A stretch of DNA of 36,621 bases. Source: Acidipila sp. Lineage in GTDB: Bacteria; Acidobacteriota; Terriglobia; Acidiferrales; UBA7541. Each line of letters starts with the position of its first letter. Within the stretch, counting starts at the first letter, position 1. Of the stretch, positions 1 through 6,883 are shown piece after piece. The notes under the pieces are model-generated. The model had not been told where the DNA came from, did no database searches, and saw nothing but the letters and a program-made list of their open reading frames with translations. Location: NCBI GenBank assembly GCA_010365215.1, contig JAAFGT010000038.1:1-36621 (forward strand), in the 5' to 3' direction. A program made the translations under genes and the position numbers.

Positions 1-29
1 TGCTCTGCTTTGTATCTCTTCATCGGCAT
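1..29 (-). CDS. IS3-family transposase OrfA, first 10 codons (partial)
   Basis: The ATG at 29 opens a frame running off the left edge. Only ten residues are visible and they are recognised by their match to the second copy at 6730. A purine-rich ribosome binding site (AAAGGAGA on the minus strand, 38-45 region) precedes it and sits inside a hairpin. OrfA of IS3 elements is a small helix-turn-helix DNA-binding protein normally fused to the OrfB integrase by programmed frameshifting; none of that can be seen here. Confidence 0.5.
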
Positions 30-74
30 GTCCAGCTCTCCTTTAGAGTGATTCTCTCTCACTCCCGCTGGACA
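29..74 (-). promoter_or_regulatory. Hairpin that would sequester the OrfA ribosome binding site (copy 1)
   Basis: Outer stem TGTCCAGC (29-36) pairs with GCTGGACA (67-74). Inner stem GAGTGA (46-51) pairs with TCACTC (59-64). On the minus-strand RNA the Shine-Dalgarno AAAGGAGA lies in the internal loop between the two stems, and the A of the AUG is the last paired base of the outer stem. The same architecture recurs at 6730-6774 with a different outer-stem sequence. A role in keeping transposase translation low is inferred by analogy with IS10 and IS50. Confidence 0.55.
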
Positions 75-99
75 CATTCAACCCGGTCACGTCAGTACC

Positions 100-243
100 G
101 TGGCCAAAAAAACGGGTCTGGTATCGAAGCCCGCGCGCCGTCGCAAAGCGGGCAAGACCTCCAAAGCGTCCGCCTCCAGGGCGCGCGGTACGGCTAAACC
201 GAAAAGCGCAGCTCGCGGCAAGTCGAAACGAAGCAAGCGCTAA
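100..243 (+). CDS. Short Lys/Ala/Arg-rich basic protein or C-terminal gene remnant
   Basis: A GTG at 100 gives 47 residues, almost all Lys, Arg, Ala, Ser, Gly and Thr, with runs such as ARRRKAGK and a KRSKR end. Basic tails like this occur in histone H1-like proteins and on some DNA-binding proteins. The frame opens only a few bases from the presumed IS end at 94 and continues back into the element to 52. It may therefore be the C-terminal tail of a gene cut by the insertion rather than a complete small protein. There is no clear ribosome binding site before the GTG. Its composition makes a chance ORF unlikely, but the function is unknown. Confidence 0.35.
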   Translation: MAKKTGLVSKPARRRKAGKTSKASASRARGTAKPKSAARGKSKRSKR

Positions 244-281
244 ACCGAGCTCCCCGAGCCGCCTGAAGCAACTCGCCATCA

Positions 282-314
282 GGGGGCCGGCCGGCGTATT
301 TCGGGCCGGCCTCT
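282..314 (+). terminator. GC-rich hairpin, possible terminator
   Basis: GGCCGGCC at 285-292 pairs with GGCCGGCC at 304-311 around an 11-base loop, extended by two wobble pairs and one C-G pair. It lies about 40 bases after the stop of the basic ORF. There is no run of T after it on either strand, so it is a weak terminator candidate. Confidence 0.3.
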
Positions 315-423
315 ACAGGAAAACCCCTACCCGCCTCGGGATTCCCCTTTATTGTTTCAAATCGGTGCAGGGACTATGTTGTCTCCGCAACGCGCCAGAT
401 GGGGGAGACCCGATGGGGGACAT

Positions 424-816
424 ATGACCGACTATCCCGTAGTGATCGCTTCGTCCAAACCCTCCCACAGTCGAGCCCTTCGTGAACTTCTCGCCGGACT
501 CGGCCTCACCGCCAAGTGTTTTTCCACGGTAAAAGAAGCCAAAGACACTCTGGCCCGGAATAACGTCTCGATTGTTTTTTGCGAACAGAGCCTCGACGAC
601 GGCAGTTTTCGCGATCTGGTAACCGCCGCCAAAAAGGCGCCGTCGCAAGCATTCGTCATTGTCACCTCGCCCACCGGCGATCGCGAGTTTTGCCGCGAAG
701 CGATGCAAATGGGCGCTTACGAAGTGCTCATGTCGCCGTGCCGGCCCGGCGATGTGGATTGGGTGGTAATCCGCGCGCTGCGCGAATGGCGTCACCGGCA
801 AAAAACTGCCGCGTAA
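424..816 (+). CDS. Degenerate response-regulator receiver protein (pseudo-receiver)
   Basis: A 130-residue protein that is a single CheY-like receiver domain. The ATG at 424 is chosen because GGGGGA lies just upstream and the domain begins at once; the frame could extend back to 352. The fold pattern is readable: VVIAS (strand 1), SIVFCE (strand 3), FVIVTSP (strand 4), AYEVLMSP (strand 5). The key residues are changed. The acidic pair after strand 1 is Ser10-Ser11, the phospho-acceptor position is Glu54 instead of Asp, and the conserved Lys is Ser104; the strand-4 Thr81 is kept. It should not be phosphorylated in the usual way, and Glu54 could mimic the phosphorylated state. No histidine kinase or output domain is nearby, so the partner is unknown. 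Confidence 0.75.
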   Translation: MTDYPVVIASSKPSHSRALRELLAGLGLTAKCFSTVKEAKDTLARNNVSIVFCEQSLDDGSFRDLVTAAKKAPSQAFVIVTSPTGDREFCREAMQMGAYEVLMSPCRPGDVDWVVIRALREWRHRQKTAA

Positions 817-921
817 CGTTGCGCCACAGTAGCCATTCCTGAACTGCCACAACCTCAAATAAAGGCAGTAATATACTCGCTTAATCAAAGTGTCGAGGCG
901 TGGTGAATTACTGCGCTTACT

Positions 922-940
922 AGCATCATAGTACGATGCT
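922..940. promoter_or_regulatory. 19-bp palindrome upstream of the DUF3800 gene (candidate operator)
   Basis: AGCATCATAGTACGATGCT pairs at eight of nine positions around a central G: AGCATC/GATGCT plus the inner TA/TA. It ends 31 bases before the ATG at 972 and would overlap the alternative ATG at 936. That placement fits a repressor site and favours the 972 start. No matching site was noticed elsewhere in the window. Confidence 0.4.
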
Positions 941-971
941 GGACAGGACAGGAAAAGATTGGTTGATTGCA

Positions 972-1781
972 ATGTACGAACTATATTTTGACGACAGTGG
1001 TACGAGTGCACAGTCGCAAATAGCGGTTGCTGCCTGCTATATTTCTCGTAAGCGTGGCTGGGATGAGTTCGTTAAAGAGTGGGACGATGTAGCTTATCAA
1101 GAGGGATTTAGTGGTCAAGCTTTTCACATGGCGCACTTTCTGGCTCCCAAAGAACAGCAAAAAAAACCTTGGTGCGATTGGGACGCTGATAAGAAAAAGC
1201 ATGTGTATAGCCGCCTTGCTGGAGTTATCAACACCAATAAGCAAATTGGAATAGCTGTTGCAATCCCGAAGGATGTTTACGCCAGCCTTCCGGAAAGGAT
1301 TCGTAAATACCACGGTTCTGAGCACTATACCTTCGCAGTAAGAATGTGCCTGATGCGAATACTCGATTGGCGCATCAAAAGCCAGATAACTCTTCCGATG
1401 CAGTATGTATTTGACTGGGAAGAACCTTGGACAGCAAAACACCAAGAGATTTCTAGTTTGATGGGCGGGGTACATGAAAAACTGCAACCATTTTTTGGCT
1501 TAGACGGCGGAGGGTTTTCTTTCCAGCATAAGGAAGTATATAAACCGCTACAGGCCGCAGACGTGCTTGCATGGCAAATGAATAACTATATGCCGAAGAT
1601 TTATCCGCAAGGTGAGCGAGAAGAGGATATGGAAAGACTTCTGCATCCAGGTTTCAAACTACTTCGGATGTATCAAGAAATGGACCTGGGTTTTTTTGCG
1701 GAACCTAACATGAAGGCTTGGGTACAGAAGATAGAAGAATATGAGGAAACTTATGGAGAGTACTACGACAAAACAATTTGA
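972..1781 (+). CDS. DUF3800 domain protein
   Basis: A 269-residue protein with the DUF3800 signature. The N-terminus is MYELYFDDSGT, with the paired acidic residues Asp7-Asp8 and Ser9-Gly10 typical of the family. Near residues 193-202 it has PLQAADVLAW, the QxADxxA motif. The family is thought to have an RNase H-like fold and is often found near mobile or defence genes, but no biochemical role is established. The start at 972 puts the signature at the very N-terminus; an in-frame ATG at 936 would add 12 residues and falls inside a palindrome. Neither start has a good ribosome binding site. The gene is clearly richer in A+T than its neighbours (1201-1260 has 25 G/C of 60), which suggests recent acquisition. 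Confidence 0.8.
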   Translation: MYELYFDDSGTSAQSQIAVAACYISRKRGWDEFVKEWDDVAYQEGFSGQAFHMAHFLAPKEQQKKPWCDWDADKKKHVYSRLAGVINTNKQIGIAVAIPKDVYASLPERIRKYHGSEHYTFAVRMCLMRILDWRIKSQITLPMQYVFDWEEPWTAKHQEISSLMGGVHEKLQPFFGLDGGGFSFQHKEVYKPLQAADVLAWQMNNYMPKIYPQGEREEDMERLLHPGFKLLRMYQEMDLGFFAEPNMKAWVQKIEEYEETYGEYYDKTI

Positions 1782-1798
1782 AAATTGTGACCGAGCTT

Positions 1799-2839
1799 TT
1801 AATTATGCGCCTTCGCCGTGGCCGTTTTTGCCGAAGGGGCCGGCTTTTTCGAGGCCATCAACTGGCCCTTTTCCATCAGCTCGGTCGCGCTGGCCAGGGT
1901 CAGGTCATCGGGAGCGCGCCGGAAGTTATCCAGATGTTTCTCTTCTTCCACGCTGATGGTCTTGAACATCAGCGCCTTGCCCATCATGTGCACGGCCATG
2001 GAGACCACTTCCCAGTGTCCCTCTCCGACATTGGCCTGCTTCACCGAAAAGTGCCCGCCTTTTTGCAGATGTCCCAGCAGGCCGCCGCCAAATTTCACTT
2101 CCTCCGTCAAAGTTCCGTCGATCTGCGCCAGCCTTTTTTGTTTCCCGTCCACCAGTAAGAAGCCCTCCATGTCGTGGAACACGGTCGCTTCCCGGGTCGC
2201 CGGATGGTAAGCGGGATTGGGTTTAAAGTTCAGGCGCGTCAGCTTGCTCAACTTGCTCTGCCTGCTGTCGTAGGTATAGAGGAACGCTCCCGGCAGCAGC
2301 TTCAGCATCTCCCGCGCTTGCCGCCCGTCCTCTTCGCGCTCATGCTGTTTTTTCTTTAATTCTTCGGCGTTGTTTACCAGCCCGCGTGTTCGCGAATTTT
2401 CCTTCTCTTGCTCCTGCGGGCTCAGTTCATGGCCACCGGAAGAAACCAGTCTTTCGAGTGCGCCTTCCTTTGTTTCCACCACTTCCCAGGTTTGGTCCTT
2501 GCCCTCCGCCTTTTTCCGCAAGTTATAAATCCAGTGGGTGTGGTCGGCCTCTTGCGCGCGAATCTCCGTTTGAACCACTTCTTGGACAAGCCGCTCCGCG
2601 GGGATGGCCGGTTTCGCCAGGGCAGCCCCGTCCTTGGCAGTCTTGACAGTACCGGTGCCGGGCCCTGCCACCGCGCATGCAGCGGCGAGCAGCGTGAGCA
2701 GTGCCAGCCTTCGCGTGGTTCCCGCGGGCGGGAGCAGCGGTCGGGAATTGTGAACGGCTACTTCCCCGTCCAGCTTGATCGGCAACCGCTCCCGCCACGT
2801 CATCGTCGCTCCAGACATTTCCGGCCCACTATTCTCCAC
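1799..2839 (-). CDS. Secreted hypothetical protein
   Basis: 346 residues if the GTG at 2839 is used; an ATG at 2818 is an alternative. A hydrophobic segment at about residues 44-58 (RRLALLTLLAAACAVAG) looks like a signal peptide with an unusually long N-terminal region, so the true start may be later. The Ala-Ala-Ala-Cys there is a poor lipobox. The mature part has a charged, probably helical stretch around residues 130-175 (EKEN, KKKQHEREEDGRQ). A conserved-looking C-terminal half follows (FHDMEGFLLVDGKQKRLAQIDGTL, split here as FHDMEGFLLVD and KQKRLAQIDGTL) that suggests a beta-rich domain possibly of LolA-like type. The last 25 residues are low-complexity Ala/Lys. I do not recognise the family by name. 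It is convergent with the DUF3800 gene, 17 bases away. Confidence 0.65.
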   Translation of the reverse strand: MENSGPEMSGATMTWRERLPIKLDGEVAVHNSRPLLPPAGTTRRLALLTLLAAACAVAGPGTGTVKTAKDGAALAKPAIPAERLVQEVVQTEIRAQEADHTHWIYNLRKKAEGKDQTWEVVETKEGALERLVSSGGHELSPQEQEKENSRTRGLVNNAEELKKKQHEREEDGRQAREMLKLLPGAFLYTYDSRQSKLSKLTRLNFKPNPAYHPATREATVFHDMEGFLLVDGKQKRLAQIDGTLTEEVKFGGGLLGHLQKGGHFSVKQANVGEGHWEVVSMAVHMMGKALMFKTISVEEEKHLDNFRRAPDDLTLASATELMEKGQLMASKKPAPSAKTATAKAHN

Positions 2840-3002
2840 CGTGCTTCGCGAATCAATCGTAATTTTCCTGTAGGCGCGATCGGCAAGGGCTGTATTGCGG
2901 CAGGGTTCTGGCGGGTGGGAAGGGGGGTATTCAAAGTGACTGCCGGAACCCCGGCAGCTTGGTGCCGCCGGGGCCCGCAGTCAGCAAGGCATTTCGAATG
3001 GT

Positions 3003-3197
3003 TCAGGCGTATTGAATGCGGCAGCCGATGTTCGCGGCTAACGCGTAAAAACAGCTCGGATGATATTGCACGTCTCCATGCGTCGGGCTGGAGATGCATT
3101 TTGTTTCCGGTGGAATAATGCCCCCGCAGCGCGGGCAAAATTGATTGCACTGTTTCTGCTTCATCAGTCGCAGGGTGAGAGTTTTATTTTCCAACAT
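3003..3197 (-). CDS. Small zinc-ribbon-like protein
   Basis: A 64-residue ORF starting MLENKTLTL. The ATG at 3197 is preceded by GGGAG at six bases, a good ribosome binding site, which is the main reason for accepting it. It contains CPRCGG followed by a further Cys and a HPSC pattern (C-x2-C, then Cys, then H-x2-C), consistent with a structural zinc site of LIM or zinc-ribbon type. No neighbour suggests a role. The open frame extends upstream to 3263, but that part lacks a ribosome binding site. It could still be a chance ORF. Confidence 0.5.
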   Translation of the reverse strand: MLENKTLTLRLMKQKQCNQFCPRCGGIIPPETKCISSPTHGDVQYHPSCFYALAANIGCRIQYA

Positions 3198-3419
3198 CTG
3201 ATTCTCCCTCAGAGGAGTAGTACTGGGTAGCTTAGTATTGAGCAGCGTCTGGCCGGTTGGCAAGAGATAACCTGTAAAATTCTTTGCGGTGTAGCCTGTC
3301 CTGCTCTACCCCGCCGCCAGTCTGAGCTTTGCAAACATATTAAAAGCGGCTAGTGTGAGGGCCACGGAACTCGTCAGCAGGGAACCCCGCTGGCTTTCTC
3401 TTCCGCAGGAGGAACCTCA

Positions 3420-3860
3420 ATGCCGCTGTCGACATCGCAAACATTCGAAAACCATGCCCGCTTCGTGCCGGCGTTCCACTATTTCGCCCTTCCCGTCTTG
3501 GGAATAAATCTGGCTTGGTCGATTTATCATCTGGTTCGAGGCTTTTCTGCGGACACGGTGCTGGCGGTGGCGCTGGCAGCGGCGCTGATCGTTGTGGCCC
3601 TCTACGGGCGGCTCTTCGCGCTCACCGTGCAAGACCGCGTGATCCGTCTGGAGATGGAGTTGCGTCTCGAAAAGCTGCTTCCTGCGGAGTTGCGCCCACG
3701 CATTGGGGAGTTGACCGTCGGCCAGCTCGTCTCCCTGCGTTTCGCTCCGGATGGCGAGTTGCCTGCTCTGACCCGCAAGGTGCTCGACGAAAAAATGTTA
3801 ACGCGCAAAGCGATCAAGCAGTTGATCCAGCAGTGGAAATCCGATCTGTTGCGCGCTTGA
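3420..3860 (+). CDS. DUF6526 family membrane protein
   Basis: A 146-residue protein with a very good ribosome binding site (AGGAGGAACC) before the ATG at 3420. It begins TFENHARFVPAFHYFALPVL, the opening I associate with DUF6526. Two membrane helices follow, at about residues 20-40 and 47-67 (VLAVALAAALIVVALYG). The soluble C-terminal half has the family-like RLEMELRLEKLLPAEL and ends in a basic helix (KAIKQLIQQWKSD). The function of the family is unknown. The gene stands alone, convergent with the regulator downstream. Confidence 0.75.
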   Translation: MPLSTSQTFENHARFVPAFHYFALPVLGINLAWSIYHLVRGFSADTVLAVALAAALIVVALYGRLFALTVQDRVIRLEMELRLEKLLPAELRPRIGELTVGQLVSLRFAPDGELPALTRKVLDEKMLTRKAIKQLIQQWKSDLLRA

Positions 3861-3899
3861 CCCCATAGTCACCAGCCAGCGGCGAACCGGGTTCTAAAC

Positions 3900-5954
3900 C
3901 TAACTCAGGTGGAAGCGGCTCAGCAGGTTCTGAAACCGCGGATCGCTTCGCAGCGAATCGAACTTCGGATCCACCTTCAGCCGTACGATGCCCACGTCGT
4001 GCTGCTCAAAGCCCGTTTCCAGCCATTGCATGGCCTTGTCGCCATCGCCCAGCGCGGCATACAGAAGAGCGAAACGGTAGGGCGCCACATATTTATGTGC
4101 GGCCACGTTCCGGTTGGCCGATTCCAGCATCGCTCGCCGCATGCCCTGATAGCCTTCCGCCTTATAGATCTTGGAAACCCGCTCCACTGTTTCCTGTGGC
4201 GAGCCTTGCAGCCTCATGATTTTGATCTGCTCGCCCATGGCGGCATCGAAGTTTCCTTGCGCCTCGTAAGTCCACACCAGATAAAGGTGCGCCGCGAAGT
4301 AGTTCTGATCCATCTCCAGCGTCTGGTGGAGCGCCGCAATGGCCTGGTCATAGCGCCGCGCGTCGTACAACAGGTATCCGGTCACCGAGCTGATGATCAG
4401 CGAAAGCGGATCCACCTCCCGCGCCTTTTTGATCTCCTCGATGGCTTCGTCTTTTCGTCCCATGGCCGTGAGAAATTCCGCGAACCACTGATGCGCCGTG
4501 GCATCCTGCGGGGCCGCCTCGAGGATGTGGCGGAATTTCTTTTCCGCCTGCGGCCAGTCGCGGTCGAATTCCCATGCCGAAGCGGCCAGGACGGCGTCCG
4601 CGCTGGAAAGAGTGGGATCGAGCGACAGAGCCTTTTTCGCCGCCTCTTGGGCTTTCGGGTATCCCTGGTTCGAGGGGATCAACATCCAGTCCGCGAGCAC
4701 CTGGTAGGATTCCGCCAGGCCCGCGTAGGCCGGTGCGTAACTCGGATCGAGGCGGATGGCCTGTTCAAAACTCTTCAGTCCGGCAAAAAGTCCTTCGGCA
4801 GTGCGCTTGTTCCAGTAAAACCGGCCCTTCAGATACGCTTCGTAAGCTTGCGGGTCCACCGTGGCGGTTCTTCCCCCGTCTTCCGCCTTCACCGCATCGA
4901 GCCCCAGCGGCAGCGCGTGGGTCACCAGTCGCGCCACGTCGTGCTGCACCACCAGAATATCGGCGATATTCGTTTCGTAATTCTCCGCCCACAGGGGAGA
5001 CTGATCCCGCGTCCGGATCAATCGCACCGCGATGCGCACGCGCCCGTTTGCGCGGCGGATGCTGCCTTCCAGCAGGTAATCAACGCCCAGCTCGTGTGAA
5101 ATCTGCTCCACCGTCTTGTGATTTCCGCGGTACTGCATGGCCGTGGTGCGCGCGATCACTCCCAACTGGCTGGGATGAAACTGCGTCAACTCGGAAATCA
5201 GCTCTTCGGTCATTCCTTCCGCGAAATATTGCTGGCTCTGCTCCGCGCTCAGGTCTTCAAACGGCATCACCAGCAGCATGAATCGGCCCGCAGGCGGCTT
5301 GGCGGAGGACGCCAGGCGGGGCCGGAAAGAGTACACGCCGAAGATCGCCATCAGCAATAGCGTTACGCTGAGCGCGCCCAGCGCAATACGCCCCACGCGC
5401 GTACGGGAAAAGCCGCGCGCACCCGGAGGGTTCTGCGCCAGCGCTGCTGTCGCCATACCCGCCGGCGCCATACCCGTCCGCCCTGGGCCGCCCGGCGCAT
5501 TTCCCGCCTGCCACTGTCCGTTTCCCCCCTGCGCAAGCCGGTTGTTTTCTCGCGCCTCCGCCGAGCGCGCTTCGTCTGCCGAGACCGGAGCGATAAAACA
5601 ATATCCGCGGCGCGGAATGGTCTGAATGAATATCGGATTATCCGCGGAATCACCGAGCGCCTGGCGCAGCTTATTGAGCGCGGTGTTCAGGTTGGCGTCG
5701 AAGTCCACAAACGTGTCCGCCGGCCACACGCGCTGCCGCAGCTCCTCGCGCGTCACCACTTTGCCTGCGCGTTCCACCAGCTGGGTCAGAATCTGAAATG
5801 GTTTTTCCTGAAGCTTGATCCGCGCACCGTTCTTGCGCACTTCTCCGCGCTGCGGATCAATTTCAAATGCTCCAAAGCGAAGCAGCGCTGAATTTTCCGC
5901 CGCCGCATCTTTCACGCGTTCAGTTTTTAAAGGTGCAAAAGGGTCGGAATTCAT
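3900..5954 (-). CDS. CadC-like winged-helix regulator with membrane segment and TPR repeats
   Basis: 684 residues in three parts. Residues about 25-125 form an OmpR/PhoB-type winged helix (LLRFGAFEIDPQRGEVRKNG; then VWPADTFVDFDANLNTALNK; IPRRGYCFIAPV). A Gly/Ala-rich linker leads to one membrane helix around 190-210. The outer part starts with a TolB/FlgO-like domain (VMPFEDLSAEQSQQYFAEGM; TEELISELTQF; DYLLEGSIRR). About 300 residues of TPR helices follow (YEAYLKGRFYWNKRT; FEQAIRLDPSYAPAYAGLAE; IEEIKKAREVDPLS). This layout is common in Acidobacteria. It resembles CadC/ToxR regulators that bind DNA while anchored in the membrane; the ligand and target genes are unknown. The ATG at 5954 has no strong ribosome binding site (TAACAAA precedes it). 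Confidence 0.85.
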   Translation of the reverse strand: MNSDPFAPLKTERVKDAAAENSALLRFGAFEIDPQRGEVRKNGARIKLQEKPFQILTQLVERAGKVVTREELRQRVWPADTFVDFDANLNTALNKLRQALGDSADNPIFIQTIPRRGYCFIAPVSADEARSAEARENNRLAQGGNGQWQAGNAPGGPGRTGMAPAGMATAALAQNPPGARGFSRTRVGRIALGALSVTLLLMAIFGVYSFRPRLASSAKPPAGRFMLLVMPFEDLSAEQSQQYFAEGMTEELISELTQFHPSQLGVIARTTAMQYRGNHKTVEQISHELGVDYLLEGSIRRANGRVRIAVRLIRTRDQSPLWAENYETNIADILVVQHDVARLVTHALPLGLDAVKAEDGGRTATVDPQAYEAYLKGRFYWNKRTAEGLFAGLKSFEQAIRLDPSYAPAYAGLAESYQVLADWMLIPSNQGYPKAQEAAKKALSLDPTLSSADAVLAASAWEFDRDWPQAEKKFRHILEAAPQDATAHQWFAEFLTAMGRKDEAIEEIKKAREVDPLSLIISSVTGYLLYDARRYDQAIAALHQTLEMDQNYFAAHLYLVWTYEAQGNFDAAMGEQIKIMRLQGSPQETVERVSKIYKAEGYQGMRRAMLESANRNVAAHKYVAPYRFALLYAALGDGDKAMQWLETGFEQHDVGIVRLKVDPKFDSLRSDPRFQNLLSRFHLS

Positions 5955-6564
5955 TTTGTTAGCCGGTTCGTTACCCGTCTCAAAAGTGGGATGCCACGCC
6001 CGGAACTGGGATGCCTTCGAAAAGCCCGATCAGGCTCGAACCAGGCGCGAACCCCTTTGCCATCAATACTTGTTTAGACGAAGGTCATCTCGGTTTAGTT
6101 TCCCAGCACCCCGATATTCCTGTTGAGATGCAAGTGAGGTGCCATCAGTCGCTTTGCATTGCCTTGCTTTACCTGTCACCGTTGCTAAAAATGTCGCGAG
6201 AAATCAAAACCGTCAATTCCAGAAAACAATAGATACTTTCCAGAAACAGGCTTCCCATTGACCGTCTAAGTTGCCCGCTGTAATTTTGTCCGCAGTCTAA
6301 ACTCATCCTTGCAGATTAGAAGCTCGGCTAACTACCAATTTGTGCTGGCCTTACCTGTTGAGACGGAATATATCTGGAGTTTAGGCACTCAGGCATTCGG
6401 TTCGGTTCCGGCGAAACGCAATCCGCAACCCGGGCCCGCAACGCCGGCCCGCCAAGCCAGACCGCCAAGCCAGAAACCACGAGCGGGAACCGCGCGGGGT
6501 ACAGTCCGCAAACTTTCACGAAACTCTTTCACGAACCATATACATCTACGCAAACTGCCACAGC
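5955..6564. other. Long gene-free stretch upstream of the TPR regulator
   Basis: About 600 bases with no ORF I believe. It should carry the promoter of the minus-strand regulator. It has small internal duplications: a 13-base unit CCGCCAAGCCAGA twice in tandem near 6449-6474, and CTTTCACGAA twice near 6513-6537. Base composition drops locally around 6150-6350. No RNA gene was recognised. Confidence 0.5.
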
Positions 6565-6643
6565 GGGTGCCCCACTCGCCGGTTTTGCGTGTGGGGCTTT
6601 TGTTTCCATGTTGCCTTTAACGCTTCCTAGCAGGTTATGAGGG
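6565..6643 (+). repeat. 79-bp repeat with hairpin and T-tract, copy A
   Basis: It starts GGGTGCCCCACTCGCCG and ends AGCAGGTTATGAGGG. Copy B at 8607-8685 has the same length and orientation; by eye they differ at 9 of 79 positions, mostly in one 12-base patch. GCCCCAC (6569-6575) pairs with GTGGGGC (6591-6597), followed by TTTTGTTT, so it resembles an intrinsic terminator or a REP-type palindromic element. Confidence 0.75.
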
Positions 6644-6730
6644 GTGGGTGGTCTTTCCGTTCGCGATTTCCACTTCGATCTGCCGCAGTATCGTTTCGAT
6701 CTGCTCCGGTTTATGTTTATTCATTGGCAT
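6635..6730 (-). pseudogene. IS3-family OrfA fragment
   Basis: 31 residues from the ATG at 6730, of roughly 90-100 expected for OrfA. The helix-turn-helix is incomplete. The ribosome binding site TGGAGG is present but lies in the hairpin at 6730-6774. The final Pro-Ser and stop come from repeat A sequence rather than from the IS. Confidence 0.65.
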
Positions 6731-6774
6731 ACCAGCTTTCCTCCAGAGTGAATTCTCTTTCACTCCTGCTGGTA
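6730..6774 (-). promoter_or_regulatory. Hairpin that would sequester the OrfA ribosome binding site (copy 2)
   Basis: Outer stem TACCAGC (6730-6736) pairs with GCTGGTA (6768-6774); inner stem GAGTGAA (6746-6752) pairs with TTCACTC (6759-6765). On the minus-strand RNA, TGGAGGAAA lies between the stems and the A of AUG is paired. The outer stem is maintained although its bases differ from copy 1 (GGACA/TGTCC against GGTA/TACC), which is evidence for selection on the structure. Confidence 0.6.
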
Positions 6775-6883
6775 CAAAAGCCCCGGTCGGGTCAGCTATG
6801 TGTGTCCGGGATTTATTTTTTGGAGATGCAATTTCGGTCCTCACCGCCCCTAGCAACAAATCGCCGGATTTCGGGGCACCCTG

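Larger units (their letters stand above)
1..94 (-). mobile_element. 5' end of an IS3-type insertion sequence, running off the window
   Basis: Read on the minus strand, the last ten codons before the window edge are M-P-M-K-R-Y-K-A-E-Q. They match the start of the truncated OrfA at 6635-6730 (M-P-M-N-K-H-K-P-E-Q), which in turn resembles IS3-family OrfA proteins. The outer end is probably near 94, where the minus strand reads TGACGTGACCGGG; the second copy reads TGACCCGACCGGGG at the same place. An end starting TGAC is usual for IS3-family inverted repeats. The rest of the element lies outside the window, so whether it is intact cannot be seen. Confidence 0.6.
6635..6794 (-). mobile_element. 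Truncated IS3-type element: left end and 31 codons of orfA
   Basis: The outer end is likely at 6794 (minus strand TGACCCGACCGGGG). OrfA starts at the ATG at 6730 and reads MPMNKHKPEQIETILRQIEV then EIANGKTTHPS before a stop. KPEQI...LRQIEV...NGKT is typical of the N-terminus of IS3-family OrfA proteins. The match stops where repeat A begins, so the element was cut at that junction and has lost its catalytic OrfB. It is non-functional. Confidence 0.7.

Noticed and set aside
3909-5099. 396-codon plus-strand frame opposite the TPR regulator
   Set aside because: Composition is rich in Arg and His with no domain signature; a shadow of the regulator.
6309-6620. 103-codon plus-strand frame before repeat A
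   Set aside because: Pro/Arg-rich composition caused by small DNA duplications; it runs into the repeat hairpin and has no ribosome binding site.
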